A stretch of 64,000 nt of DNA, taken from assembly GCF_009604425.1 (NCBI RefSeq), contig NZ_WEGI01000005.1, positions 434,001 to 498,000 on the forward strand, in the 5' to 3' direction. The position numbers and the translations under genes were made by a program. Shown one piece after another: positions 28,151-36,203 of this stretch. Numbering within the stretch: the first letter of the stretch is position 1; each line of letters opens with the position of its first letter. The stretch is from Nocardia aurantia. GTDB lineage: Bacteria; Actinomycetota; Actinomycetes; Mycobacteriales; Mycobacteriaceae. The notes beneath the pieces were generated by a model. That model was not told where the DNA came from, ran no database searches, and worked only from the letters and a program-made list of their open reading frames with translations.

Positions 28151-28669
28151 TCAGATGTCGAGATCCTCGATGTGCGGATGCGATTCGAGGTCGGCCACCC
28201 GGCGGTACAGCTTCTCCGGGATGTGGTCGCGGAGGTCGTCGAGGGAGTCGAAGACCCGCATGTCGAAGTCGCCCCAGTCCTCCATCGGGGCGATGCCGAG
28301 CATCTTGCGCCAGTTGGTCAGGTCCTTGAGCCAGTTGGCGTCGGTGGGATAGTCCTTCCAGTCCGAGAGCTGGGTGTGCAGCGCGAATTTGCCCTTCCGC
28401 GTGCGGTATACGCGATATTGCTCGAGTCGCGCGCCGTCGAGATCGCGCAACTCGGCCAGCAGCTTCCCGGAGAACCGGATCTGCCGGACGCCGTCGTGAC
28501 CGACCCGCAGCACCACTTCGTCGAATCCGGCCATCCGCCCCTCCTCGAGTTCGATGAATCGGCGCAGCGCCGCGAGGATCGCGCCCGACAGATTGCCCCC
28601 CACGAGTTCCTGCGCGCGATCGAACAGCGGCAGATCCTCGTCCTTCACGTAGACCGTCTTGTTGGGCAT
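28151..28669 (-). CDS. EXLDI-family protein with ribbon-helix-helix-like N-terminus
   Basis: 172 residues ending in EDLDI, the signature from which the EXLDI family takes its name; members are typically encoded beside DrrAB-type exporters, as here. The first 45 residues (KTVYVKDEDLPLFDRAQE, then LSGAILAALRRFIE) have the strand-helix-helix look of a ribbon-helix-helix DNA-binding domain. The rest includes KFALHTQLSDW and a long acidic C-terminal helix. GGAGG is only one nt from ATG 28669, unusually close. Two ATACGTAT palindromes lie directly upstream, so autoregulation and control of the divergent operon are plausible. Confidence 0.82.
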   Translation of the reverse strand: MPNKTVYVKDEDLPLFDRAQELVGGNLSGAILAALRRFIELEEGRMAGFDEVVLRVGHDGVRQIRFSGKLLAELRDLDGARLEQYRVYRTRKGKFALHTQLSDWKDYPTDANWLKDLTNWRKMLGIAPMEDWGDFDMRVFDSLDDLRDHIPEKLYRRVADLESHPHIEDLDI

Positions 28670-28678
28670 GCCTCCAAT

Positions 28679-28698
28679 ATACGTATATGTATACGTAT
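28679..28698. promoter_or_regulatory. Paired ATACGTAT palindromes, probable RHH operator
   Basis: Two exact copies of the 8-bp palindrome ATACGTAT (28679-28686 and 28691-28698) separated by four bases. They begin 10 bp upstream of the EXLDI start and occupy its promoter region. Tandem short palindromes at 12-bp spacing suit two ribbon-helix-helix dimers. Confidence 0.65.
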
Positions 28699-28862
28699 AA
28701 GGCAAGGAAGGCGCCGACCTGCGTATTCGGCTCCGTTCCGGACTCGGCGCCGGAAAATCCGGGCCGTACTGAACCGATGCTCCACGTGGCTCGTGGACGG
28801 GGTGTACGAGCGGCCCGGATGTGCACGAACGTCGAGGTGTGCGTGCACAGGAAGGAGTGCCC

Positions 28863-30554
28863 ATGCCGACGCGAGCGGTGGACTACCTGGTGCAGGCCGT
28901 CGCGGCCCTGGACGTGCATCACGTCTTCGGCGTCGACGGCGCGAATATTGAGGATCTCTACGACGCCGTGTTCGACACGGACTGTGACGTCACCGGCGTG
29001 GTGGCCAAGCACGAATTCTCCGCGGCCACCATGGCCGACGGTTATGCCCGATCCACTGCCGGGCTCGGCGTGGTGGTCGCCACTTCGGGCGGTGGATCGA
29101 TGAATCTCGTTGCCGGACTGGCGGAATCGTTCGCCTCCCGGGTTCCGGTGCTGGCACTGGTCGGGCAGGCCCCGACCGTACTGGAAGGCAAAGGGGCCTT
29201 TCAGGATACCAGCGGACTGGCCGGAACCTTCGATGCCGCAAGGCTTTACGAGCCGATCAGCTACTACTGCGCGCGGGTGAACAGCGCGGCGGAGCTGCCG
29301 GCCCATCTGGCCCGGGCGGTCCTCGCGACCCGGCGGGGCGGCCCAGCGGTGTTGCTGTTGCCCAAGGATGTGCAACAGGCGGACATGGGGGAGATCGAAC
29401 CCTTCCGGGTACCGGCAACGGCGGGCACGGCGGACGCGGCCGGAGCGGATCCGGTCCGCGCCGCGCTGTGGACCGCACGGTCCACCGGCAAGGTCGTGAT
29501 CATCGCCGGTGATCAGGTGGCGCGCGACGACGCCCGCGCCGGACTCCAGCGACTGGCCACGGCCCTCGAGGCCTCGGTGGGTGTGGCGCCGGACGCCAAG
29601 GATGTCTACGACCACGATCTGCCCGGTTTCTGCGGGGTAGCCGGGAGCATGGGCCACGCGGAGCTCGTCGACGCCGTGCGCGGCGCCGCGCTGTGCGTCC
29701 TGGTCGGCACCCGGCTGCCGGTCACCGCGCGCACCGGACTCGACGAGGCGCTGGCGCACGTGCCGGTGGTGAGCGTGGGCTCCGAGGAGCCCTATCTGCC
29801 CGCGCTGCACTTCACCAGCACGGATCTGGCCACCACGCTGGCGGTGCTCGCCGCACCGGAGGAGGGCCCCGCGGATGTCGGGACGGACGGTGAGCCGCCG
29901 CGGCGGACGAAACAGCTCACGCCGCTGTCGGTGCCGGAGACCGAAGGGCCGGGGCTGCGCTATCGCGATATCGTCGAAACCCTCAACGGCGCAATCGAAC
30001 CCGGTACCGATGTGTTCGCCGATGCCGGTAACACCGGCGCCGCCGTGGTGCACCACCTGCGATTGCCGCGCGACGGACGGTTCGTCGTGGCGCTCGGCAT
30101 GGGCGGTATGGGATACGCGTTCGGGGCGGGAATCGGCTCGGCCTTCGCCCGCCGGGAACTGCCCGGCGGCGGTGAGCGCCGCACATTCGTCGTCGCGGGG
30201 GACGGCGCATTCTTCATGCACGGCATGGAGATTCACACCGCGATCGAATACGCACTGCCGATCACATTCGTGGTGTGCAACAACAATGCACACGCCATGT
30301 GCATCACCCGGGAGCAACTGTATTATGGGGACAGATACAGTTTCAATCGCTTCCAACCCACCGACATCGGCGCCGGTGTGGCGGCCATGTTCCCGGAACT
30401 GCCGGCCTACTCTCCGCGAAGCATCGAAGAATTGGCCGACGCTCTGCGACTCTGCCTGGACAATTCAGGTCCCTCGTTCGTCTGCATCGACTGCGATCCC
30501 GACGAGATCCCGCCGTTCGTTCCGTTTCTGTCGGTTCCCAGGAGGCATCCGTGA
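28863..30554 (+). CDS. Thiamine diphosphate-dependent enzyme (acetolactate synthase/decarboxylase type)
   Basis: 563 residues, three-domain ThDP enzyme. Catalytic Glu lies in VVAKHEFSAATMADGYAR near residue 50, the PYR-domain continues TSGGGSMNLVAGLAES, and the ThDP/Mg motif is GDGAFFMHGMEIHTA through CNNNAHAM near 440-465. It either decarboxylates a 2-oxo acid or joins two carbonyl units. No small regulatory subunit is nearby, arguing against branched-chain amino acid synthesis. AGGAAGGAG precedes ATG 28863. Its stop overlaps the next gene's GTG, and the operon continues with an SRPBCC protein, a KAS III-like enzyme and an aminotransferase. Confidence 0.87.
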   Translation: MPTRAVDYLVQAVAALDVHHVFGVDGANIEDLYDAVFDTDCDVTGVVAKHEFSAATMADGYARSTAGLGVVVATSGGGSMNLVAGLAESFASRVPVLALVGQAPTVLEGKGAFQDTSGLAGTFDAARLYEPISYYCARVNSAAELPAHLARAVLATRRGGPAVLLLPKDVQQADMGEIEPFRVPATAGTADAAGADPVRAALWTARSTGKVVIIAGDQVARDDARAGLQRLATALEASVGVAPDAKDVYDHDLPGFCGVAGSMGHAELVDAVRGAALCVLVGTRLPVTARTGLDEALAHVPVVSVGSEEPYLPALHFTSTDLATTLAVLAAPEEGPADVGTDGEPPRRTKQLTPLSVPETEGPGLRYRDIVETLNGAIEPGTDVFADAGNTGAAVVHHLRLPRDGRFVVALGMGGMGYAFGAGIGSAFARRELPGGGERRTFVVAGDGAFFMHGMEIHTAIEYALPITFVVCNNNAHAMCITREQLYYGDRYSFNRFQPTDIGAGVAAMFPELPAYSPRSIEELADALRLCLDNSGPSFVCIDCDPDEIPPFVPFLSVPRRHP

Positions 30555-31207
30555 CAACCAGTGCCCTGCCCGCGCTCAGCGATATTCCCGAGGCGCTGCC
30601 CGGCGTGCTGCGCATCGAGAATTCCGATCGCGAGGCCACCACGCCGATCATCGTCGACATGCTGCGCTCGGTGTATCCGCACGACCAGATCTTCGGTGAG
30701 TTCTGCCCGGTGCAGGCGTACATCGCCGCGCCGCCGCGTGAGGTGTTCGAGTACCTGGCCGACACCCGATGCCTGGAGGAATGGACCTACAGCCTGCGCG
30801 GATTCGTCGAGACGGCCGAGCCCGGACTGTGGCTGGCCTACGACCGGCTGGGCAAGGAGACCGAGATCTACACGCGCACCGTCGCGCACGCCGATGCCAT
30901 GACCGTCGATTACCACTGCGCCTGGGACCAGGGTTCGCACCTGTGGATGATCTATCTGATGCGCGTGGTCGATGCGCAATTGGTATTCAACAAGCCGGGT
31001 TCCGTGGTGATCTGGGTGAACTGTCATCACCCGTTCTACGACGAGAATCCCTATCCCGAGACCGCGCCGCCGAAGCGGCCGGTGTGGGTCGGCGATTTCT
31101 GGGACATGTTCTCCGCCGGACATCAGCTGGAAATGGACAACCTGAAGGCCATCTGTGAATATCGGGCGTCGCACGGCCTCGCCATCAAGCCCGACTGGAT
31201 GAAGTGA
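30551..31207 (+). CDS. SRPBCC/polyketide-cyclase-like protein
   Basis: 218 residues with an SRPBCC-type fold: AYIAAPPREVFEYLADTRCLEEW is the family's first strand and helix (read as AAPPREVFEYLADT and LEEWT), then beta strands to a long C-terminal helix (MFSAGHQLEMDNLKAICEY). Such proteins bind hydrophobic intermediates and cyclise, dehydrate or shuttle them. The 40-residue N-terminal extension and several His (HCAWDQGSH, NCHHPF) are unusual for simple cyclases and could bind metal. Starts with GTG overlapping the preceding stop (GTGA); GGAGG lies upstream. Confidence 0.75.
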   Translation: MTTSALPALSDIPEALPGVLRIENSDREATTPIIVDMLRSVYPHDQIFGEFCPVQAYIAAPPREVFEYLADTRCLEEWTYSLRGFVETAEPGLWLAYDRLGKETEIYTRTVAHADAMTVDYHCAWDQGSHLWMIYLMRVVDAQLVFNKPGSVVIWVNCHHPFYDENPYPETAPPKRPVWVGDFWDMFSAGHQLEMDNLKAICEYRASHGLAIKPDWMK

Positions 31208-31221
31208 GGACGGTGTCACCC

Positions 31222-32265
31222 ATGGAATTGGCCGATACGGCCGCGCCGGCGCATGCCCCGGTGAGTCTGGTCGATGTATCCAGTTATCTTCCCGGTGACC
31301 CGGTGGGCACCGAATACTTCACCCAATTCGCTCGTTCCGATCGGATGGCGAAGAACGTCATGTTCCGCGCCCCGCGCGGCCGTCATCACGTCTCGCGCGA
31401 CGAGACCGCGGTGGACATGGTCGAGCGCGCCGCCGCACCGCTGCGCGAGCGGCACGGCACGGATCTGTTCCGGGATATCGACATCCTGATCACGCACACC
31501 CAGCTGCCGGACAATCCGGTGATGGGCTGCGGACCGGAGGTGGCCCGGCGGCTGGACATGCGCCCGAACTGGGTCCTCGACGTGCACAACGGTGGCTGCG
31601 GGGCGTTCGTGCACATGATGGCGATGGCCCGGATGATCATGCAGACCACCGACGCGCGCACCGCGCTGATCGCCGCCACCCAGAACACCGCCGGTCAGGT
31701 CTTCACCCAGACCGATATCCGCAAACTCGCCCAGGCCCCGGTGCCCGGCGACGGCTGCGGCGTCGGACTGCTGGTGAAGAACGACGAGGCGCCGATCCTG
31801 GACATCGAATGTCGCAGTTATCCCGAATTCGCCGGTGACATGGATTTCAGCAGCGGATCCGAGCGGAAGTACTGGGAGCCGGGCGAGGGACAGGGTTGCG
31901 TCAGCTTCACCGAATCCAAGGTCACCAAGGTGTTCGCGCGCGGTAACCGGCTGGTGCCGGAGGTGGCGCTGGCGGTGTGCGATCGGATCGGGGTGAAGGG
32001 CCGCGACGTCGACACCTTCGTCACCAATCAGCCGAACCGGTTGTTCCTGCGGAACTGGCACGACGCGCTGGAGTTGCCGGCGGAGCGGCATCCGGACACC
32101 TTCGATCGGTGCGGAAACCTCTTCGCCGCAGGCATTCCCGTCACCCTGGACACCGAGAACCAGGCCGGGCGACTGCGCAACGGTTCGGTGGTGCTGATGG
32201 CCGCCTTCGCGCACGCGGGCGATTTCGCGGCGGCCGCGGCGGTGCGCTGGGGGGCCGGGCGATGA
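31222..32265 (+). CDS. KAS III-like thiolase-fold enzyme lacking the catalytic His
   Basis: 347 residues of the ketoacyl-ACP synthase III superfamily. The nucleophile region is NGGCGAF (Cys126). In standard KAS III the triad continues with His in HQAN and Asn in GNTS; here the equivalents read TNQPNRLF (Asn269) and CGNLFAAGIP (Asn299), so His is replaced by Asn. This argues against ordinary decarboxylative condensation and suggests acyl transfer or a non-decarboxylative reaction, as in other tailoring KAS III-like enzymes. GTG 31213 is an alternative start. Overlaps the aminotransferase start as ATGA. Confidence 0.82.
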   Translation: MELADTAAPAHAPVSLVDVSSYLPGDPVGTEYFTQFARSDRMAKNVMFRAPRGRHHVSRDETAVDMVERAAAPLRERHGTDLFRDIDILITHTQLPDNPVMGCGPEVARRLDMRPNWVLDVHNGGCGAFVHMMAMARMIMQTTDARTALIAATQNTAGQVFTQTDIRKLAQAPVPGDGCGVGLLVKNDEAPILDIECRSYPEFAGDMDFSSGSERKYWEPGEGQGCVSFTESKVTKVFARGNRLVPEVALAVCDRIGVKGRDVDTFVTNQPNRLFLRNWHDALELPAERHPDTFDRCGNLFAAGIPVTLDTENQAGRLRNGSVVLMAAFAHAGDFAAAAAVRWGAGR

Positions 32266-33377
32266 GCGCCCGCACCGCGTCGTTCCGCCGCCGGCCGGAG
32301 GGCGCTCGATTCGACCTGACGCTCAGCGAGAATCCTTTCCCGCCCCTACCTTCGGTCATGTCCGCGTTGAATCACTCTCTGGCGCAGGCGAATCGGTATC
32401 CGGAGTTTCTGCCTTCCCGTCTGCCACAGGTGATCTCGGCGCATCTGGGTATCGATCCCGACCGGATCGTGGTCGGGGCCGGTGGCACCGGAGTGGTGCT
32501 GCAGGTCATGCAGGCGCTCACCGTGCCGGGGCAGCGGATGGTGTACGCGGCGCCGACCTTCGACGGCTATCCGATCATGGCCGGCATGGTCGGCCTGGAA
32601 ACCGTGGGCGTGCGGCTGGATTCGTCCGGGCGGCAGGATCTCTGGGCGATGGCGCGGGCCGTCGACGAATGCACCGGGCTGATCGCCGTGTGCCGTCCGC
32701 ACAATCCGACCGGCACCGTCGTCCCGGCCAGCGAGCTGAAGGCGTTCCTCTTCGGCCTGCCCCGGCACATTCCGGTGATCCTGGACGAGGCGTACGTCGA
32801 ATTCCTCAGCGACGGCGATCCGCTGGACGCGGTGCAGCTGACCGACCGGTACCCGAACCTGCTGGTGCTGCGCACCTTCTCGAAGGCGTACGGTCTCGCC
32901 GGTCTGCGCATCGGATACGCCTTCGGGCAGCCGGAACTGGTCCGCCGGGTCCGCCGGCTGCAACTGCCGTTCGGCACCCCGGAGTACTCGGTGGCCGCGG
33001 TCGTCGCCTGTTACGCGGCCGGCGCGGAGCTCACCGAGCGCATCGCGCGGATCGGCACCGAGCGGGACCTGTTGCGAACGATGTTGCGCGCCAGGGGTAT
33101 CCGGGTACCGCGCAGCCGCGCCAACTTCCTCTACCTGCCCGGGCCCGGGGTCGCCGAGACCCTGGCCCGCGCCGGGATCGCCGCCAAGGCGTATCCGGAC
33201 GGCAGCGCCCGCATCACCGTCGGCGACCCCGCCGCGGGCGCCGCGGTACTGAGCGCGCTGGGATTCCCGGCGGCGCCGCTCCCGGTCCGCCGCGGTCCGG
33301 CGATCCCGGAGATCCTGCCGGAGGACACCGGCGTGCGCGCCCGCACCGTCGACTGCGAACCCAGCCTCTCGCGCTGA
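32262..33377 (+). CDS. PLP-dependent aminotransferase, class I/II (HisC-like)
   Basis: 371 residues. N-terminal LTLSENPFPPLP resembles the substrate-binding LNxNENP of histidinol-phosphate and aromatic aminotransferases. PLP features: RPHNPTGTVVP near residue 145, ILDEAYVEF near 172 and the Schiff-base Lys in FSKAYGLAGLRIGYA near 208. The C-terminal 30 residues after the small domain are an unusual Pro/Arg/Glu-rich extension. It overlaps the KAS III-like gene by four bases and ends the operon. It may install or remove an amino group on the product; no other histidine biosynthesis genes are nearby. Confidence 0.87.
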   Translation: MSARTASFRRRPEGARFDLTLSENPFPPLPSVMSALNHSLAQANRYPEFLPSRLPQVISAHLGIDPDRIVVGAGGTGVVLQVMQALTVPGQRMVYAAPTFDGYPIMAGMVGLETVGVRLDSSGRQDLWAMARAVDECTGLIAVCRPHNPTGTVVPASELKAFLFGLPRHIPVILDEAYVEFLSDGDPLDAVQLTDRYPNLLVLRTFSKAYGLAGLRIGYAFGQPELVRRVRRLQLPFGTPEYSVAAVVACYAAGAELTERIARIGTERDLLRTMLRARGIRVPRSRANFLYLPGPGVAETLARAGIAAKAYPDGSARITVGDPAAGAAVLSALGFPAAPLPVRRGPAIPEILPEDTGVRARTVDCEPSLSR

Positions 33378-33383
33378 AATCGG

Positions 33384-33425
33384 CACGGAACCCACCGGTC
33401 TGCTCGCATCCCGGTGGGTTCCGTG
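33384..33425. terminator. Hairpin terminator, 15-bp perfect stem
   Basis: CACGGAACCCACCGG, a 12-nt loop, then CCGGTGGGTTCCGTG, the exact complement. It starts six bp after the aminotransferase stop and lies 35 bp before the convergent anti-sigma gene's stop, so it likely serves both. Confidence 0.88.
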
Positions 33426-33459
33426 TGTCCGCCCCACCCGGCGAACTCGGTCCCTCGTA

Positions 33460-34191
33460 CTACAGCGTCCCGACCAGGATGGTCTTCCCGCCCGCCCCGC
33501 GGATCTCCACGCTGCGCACCCGATCCGGATTCAGATCGGTGGTGCGGGAGAGGGTCAGGGCGTCGCCGGGGCCGGACCACCAGCCCGCGAGTCGTTGCGG
33601 TGGTCCGGACCGCTCGTTCAGCCACAGTTCGAAGGCGGTCTGATAGGGGGCGCCCCCGGACGCGTAGTTGCACGACATCTCCACGGTGGCCTTGCCGTGC
33701 ATGTCGATCACCTTGAAGCTGGCCGAGACCGGGGTCGGGACGACCGGGTCCATCTGGCGTTCGGCCACCACCTGGGCGGCGGCGGGCGGCGCGGACCGCT
33801 CGGTCAGCGTGGCCGTGATCGGTACCGCGATCGCCACGGCCGCCGCGGCGGCGGCGATCGCGCCGGCGACCGCTGTCGCGCGGCGCCGGACCGGACGGTG
33901 TGGCACCTGGCGGTGTGGCAGCGGGATCACGGGGGCGGGAGCGGTGACGGCCGGTTCGGGCAGGGGGGCGGCGTCGAGCAGCGCCAAGGCCACATCGGCG
34001 TCGACGCGGCCCAGCAGGCCCGGCAGGCCGGACAGCTCGGCCACGGCCGCGCGACAGTCCGGACAGCCGGCCAGATGCTCCTCGTACTCCAGCCGATCCG
34101 CGCGGCCGAGGGCGCCGAGCAGGTACGGGCCGTCCCAGGTCGCATAGCGGTCGCCCGACTCCGGATCCGCCACGGGCGCGGTCTCTGTCAC
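33460..34191 (-). CDS. Membrane-anchored zinc-finger anti-sigma factor
   Basis: 243 residues. N-terminal anti-sigma domain with the zinc-binding HxxxCxxC as HLAGCPDC near residue 40, a single membrane span (AVAGAIAAAAAAVAIAVPI near 112) and an extracytoplasmic C-terminal domain ending GGKTILVGTL. It holds the cognate ECF sigma factor inactive and responds to an envelope or redox signal. GTG 34191 overlaps the sigma stop as GTGA, so both are made together. Layout resembles the mycobacterial SigL-RslA and SigK-RskA pairs. Confidence 0.87.
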   Translation of the reverse strand: MTETAPVADPESGDRYATWDGPYLLGALGRADRLEYEEHLAGCPDCRAAVAELSGLPGLLGRVDADVALALLDAAPLPEPAVTAPAPVIPLPHRQVPHRPVRRRATAVAGAIAAAAAAVAIAVPITATLTERSAPPAAAQVVAERQMDPVVPTPVSASFKVIDMHGKATVEMSCNYASGGAPYQTAFELWLNERSGPPQRLAGWWSGPGDALTLSRTTDLNPDRVRSVEIRGAGGKTILVGTL

Positions 34192-34781
34192 TTCGTCACC
34201 CCCATCTCCTGTAGTACCGAGCGCAGAGCCCGCATACCGTAATGCATACGTGACTTCACGGTGCCCTCGGGGATGGCCAATTCGGTCGCGATCTGCTGGG
34301 TGGACAGACCACGGTAGTAAGCCCGCACGATCACCGCGCGGTGATCGCCGCTCAATCGCGCCAGCGCGTCCGCGATGAGCCAGCCGTCGACGGCCCGGTC
34401 CGCCTGATCGGGTTCTGCCTGCTCGGGTGGGTTGTCCATTCGGTACTCGCGCCGGTGCCGGGCGCTGCGATGCTCGTCCACGGCCAGGTTGCGGGCGACG
34501 GTGAACAACCAGGCCCGCGCCGAGGAGGTGGACTGATCCAGCACGTGCGGCCGCTGCCAGGCGCGCAGGAGGGTCTCCTGCACGATGTCCTCGGCCCGTC
34601 CCGCGTCGCCGACCAGGCTGTAGGTGTAGCGCCACAGCGGGGTCGCGTGTTCGTCGTACAGTGCCCGCAACAGCCGCGCCTCCTCGGGCGAGGCGCCGGT
34701 CTCCGGGGGGTTCCGGGAACCGGGGAAGACGCCTGCCGCGTGGGTGGCCCGGTCGCCGGGCGAATGGGTCGGGACGCCCAT
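34188..34781 (-). CDS. ECF-family RNA polymerase sigma factor (SigL/SigK-like)
   Basis: 197 residues with sigma region 2 (LRALYDEHATPLWRYTYSLV and DIVQETLLRAWQRP around residues 40-78) and region 4 (LARLSGDHRAVIVRAYYRGL, STQQIATELAIPEGTVKSRMH around 140-185). Full length for the class. It overlaps its anti-sigma factor by four bases. I could not find a convincing autoregulatory promoter in the 123-bp gap upstream. Targets are unknown; the relatives control envelope and lipid genes. Confidence 0.9.
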   Translation of the reverse strand: MGVPTHSPGDRATHAAGVFPGSRNPPETGASPEEARLLRALYDEHATPLWRYTYSLVGDAGRAEDIVQETLLRAWQRPHVLDQSTSSARAWLFTVARNLAVDEHRSARHRREYRMDNPPEQAEPDQADRAVDGWLIADALARLSGDHRAVIVRAYYRGLSTQQIATELAIPEGTVKSRMHYGMRALRSVLQEMGVTK

Positions 34782-34904
34782 CTCACCGTGTCGATCGGCG
34801 AGCTGGGAGCCCGTGGGGCTCGCGCACGACGGCGGAGTTCACCGTCGGCAGGTCCGGGGACGCCGCTTCGACACAGTTCGTGGCCACACTAGGCGTATAC
34901 GAAT

Positions 34905-35519
34905 TCAATTGCGTTCTAGTTCGATCGGATGGGTGGCCAACAGCGACAGCGGCAGCGGTTGCCGGCGCAACACCTGGGCCCAGAGGTCGGTGCGGCCGGC
35001 GATCGGGTCCGTCGGCAGGGCCGACAGCACGATCCAATCGCCGCGTTCCAGTTCGCCGGCCAGCTGACCGAAGGTCCAGCCGGCATATCCGGCGAAGACG
35101 CGAATGCCCTCGACCAGCGGGCCGATGACATCCGGATCCGAATCGAGATCCAGCAGCGCGACCCGGCCGTCGACCCGGCGCAACCCCCGCACCTTTTCGA
35201 CGGCGGTCCCGGCCTTGACCGTGGCCAGGCACAGCGCGGCGTCCCGCTTGACCGGTCCGCCCAGATAGAGCGCGCGCGGCGCGGCGGCCAGATCGGACCA
35301 GCGGGGCAGCACGTCCCGCAGCGCGGTGTCGCTGGGGCGGTTCAGCACCACACCCAGGCTGCCGGCGTCGTTGTGCTCCACGATGTACACCACCGTGCGC
35401 CGGAACGAGGATTCCACCAGGTCGGTCGCCGAAACCAGCAGCGTTCCCGGTCGTACCGCCTGTTCGTCGTGCCGGGATTCGCGTCTGGAGCGGTCACCGT
35501 GTTCCTCTGCGCGTGCCAC
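34905..35519 (-). CDS. YqgE/AlgH (UPF0301) family protein
   Basis: 204 residues. Family motifs are clear: PGTLLVSATDLVESSFRRTV (as LLVSATDLVESSFRRTVVYI), NDAGSLGVVLNRPS, LYLGGPVKRDAALCL and FAGYAGWTFGQLAGELERGDW. Function is unsettled; one member affects alginate gene expression in Pseudomonas. Start GTG 35519 chosen as the first start before the conserved core; a basic 25-residue leader precedes the family domain. Confidence 0.88.
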   Translation of the reverse strand: MARAEEHGDRSRRESRHDEQAVRPGTLLVSATDLVESSFRRTVVYIVEHNDAGSLGVVLNRPSDTALRDVLPRWSDLAAAPRALYLGGPVKRDAALCLATVKAGTAVEKVRGLRRVDGRVALLDLDSDPDVIGPLVEGIRVFAGYAGWTFGQLAGELERGDWIVLSALPTDPIAGRTDLWAQVLRRQPLPLSLLATHPIELERN

Positions 35520-35647
35520 GCAGCCATCATCGCACCGCGAGGGAAACCGTGTGCGGCCAAGCGTCGAGTTGGAATGTTCGCATTCGGCGAATCCGATGCG
35601 AAATACAAGCTTTCCGACTCCGGAATCGGGCAATTGTTACCGGACCG

Positions 35648-35986
35648 CTACTGGAGCCCGAATGATTCCCGGGCCCAGTGCGGCACCAGCGCGCCGTATT
35701 CCGGATGACTTTCGATGAAATGCCGGACCACCGCGCACATCGGCAGAATTTGGGCGCCGTCGTCGCGGGTGTCGTCGAGTGCGGTCCGGACCAGCAGGCG
35801 ATCGTGACCCTGTCCGGCCCAGCGCGCATCGATCTCGGTGTGCACGAAGGCCCGTTCGGCGGCGGTCTCCTGATATTCGGCGGTGCCCGCGAGTTCGCCG
35901 CCGATATACAGCTCGAAACGGCTCGACGCGGGGTTGTTGCGCACGGAGGGAGCCTCCGCGGTGTCGAGCTCGATGTGCCTGGTCAC
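35648..35986 (-). CDS. Small GNAT-type acetyltransferase (YidJ/Acetyltransf_CG type)
   Basis: 112 residues, the compact GNAT fold with ELYIGGELAGTAEYQ, an EIDARWAGQGHDRLLV acetyl-CoA loop (short Gly-rich QGHDR) and the C-terminal VVRHFIESHPEYGALVP. Compared with full GNATs the N-terminal strands are missing, as normal for this subfamily. Substrate unknown. Divergent to glycerate kinase across 217 bp that carry several DnaA-box-like sequences. Confidence 0.85.
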   Translation of the reverse strand: MTRHIELDTAEAPSVRNNPASSRFELYIGGELAGTAEYQETAAERAFVHTEIDARWAGQGHDRLLVRTALDDTRDDGAQILPMCAVVRHFIESHPEYGALVPHWARESFGLQ

Positions 35987-36062
35987 CCGACGAGCCTAGG
36001 GCCTGGCACTCCCGACCGCCGATCGAAACATGATCATGTCTGTTTCTCGCCCGGACCGGGCC

Positions 36063-36133
36063 TGTGCACACCTGTGGACAACTTCGCGAATCGAGTTCCG
36101 CTGGCGCACATGCGCTGTGGAGATTGTGGACAG
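36063..36133. promoter_or_regulatory. Cluster of DnaA-box-like 9-mers upstream of glycerate kinase
   Basis: TGTGGACAA at 36073-36081 is an exact complement of TTGTCCACA, the actinobacterial DnaA box. TGTGGACAG (36125-36133) has one mismatch, and TGTGGAGAT (36116-36124) and TGTGCACAC (36063-36071) are weaker. There is no dnaA, dnaN or AT-rich unwinding region, so an origin is unlikely; DnaA titration or chance remain possible. Confidence 0.35.
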
Positions 36134-36203
36134 CCGGCTCGCGCACCGGCGCGCATGTGCCCGGCATCGGGCACGGATCACGGGGAATGTGCACAATATC
36201 GGC

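Noticed and set aside
28863..30554. Branched-chain acetolactate synthase (ilvB)
   Set aside because: No ilvN or ilvC nearby, TSGGGS instead of the usual TSGPGA, and a biosynthetic-type operon context.
36063..36133. Replication origin
   Set aside because: No dnaA/dnaN/rpmH, no AT-rich unwinding element, too few boxes.
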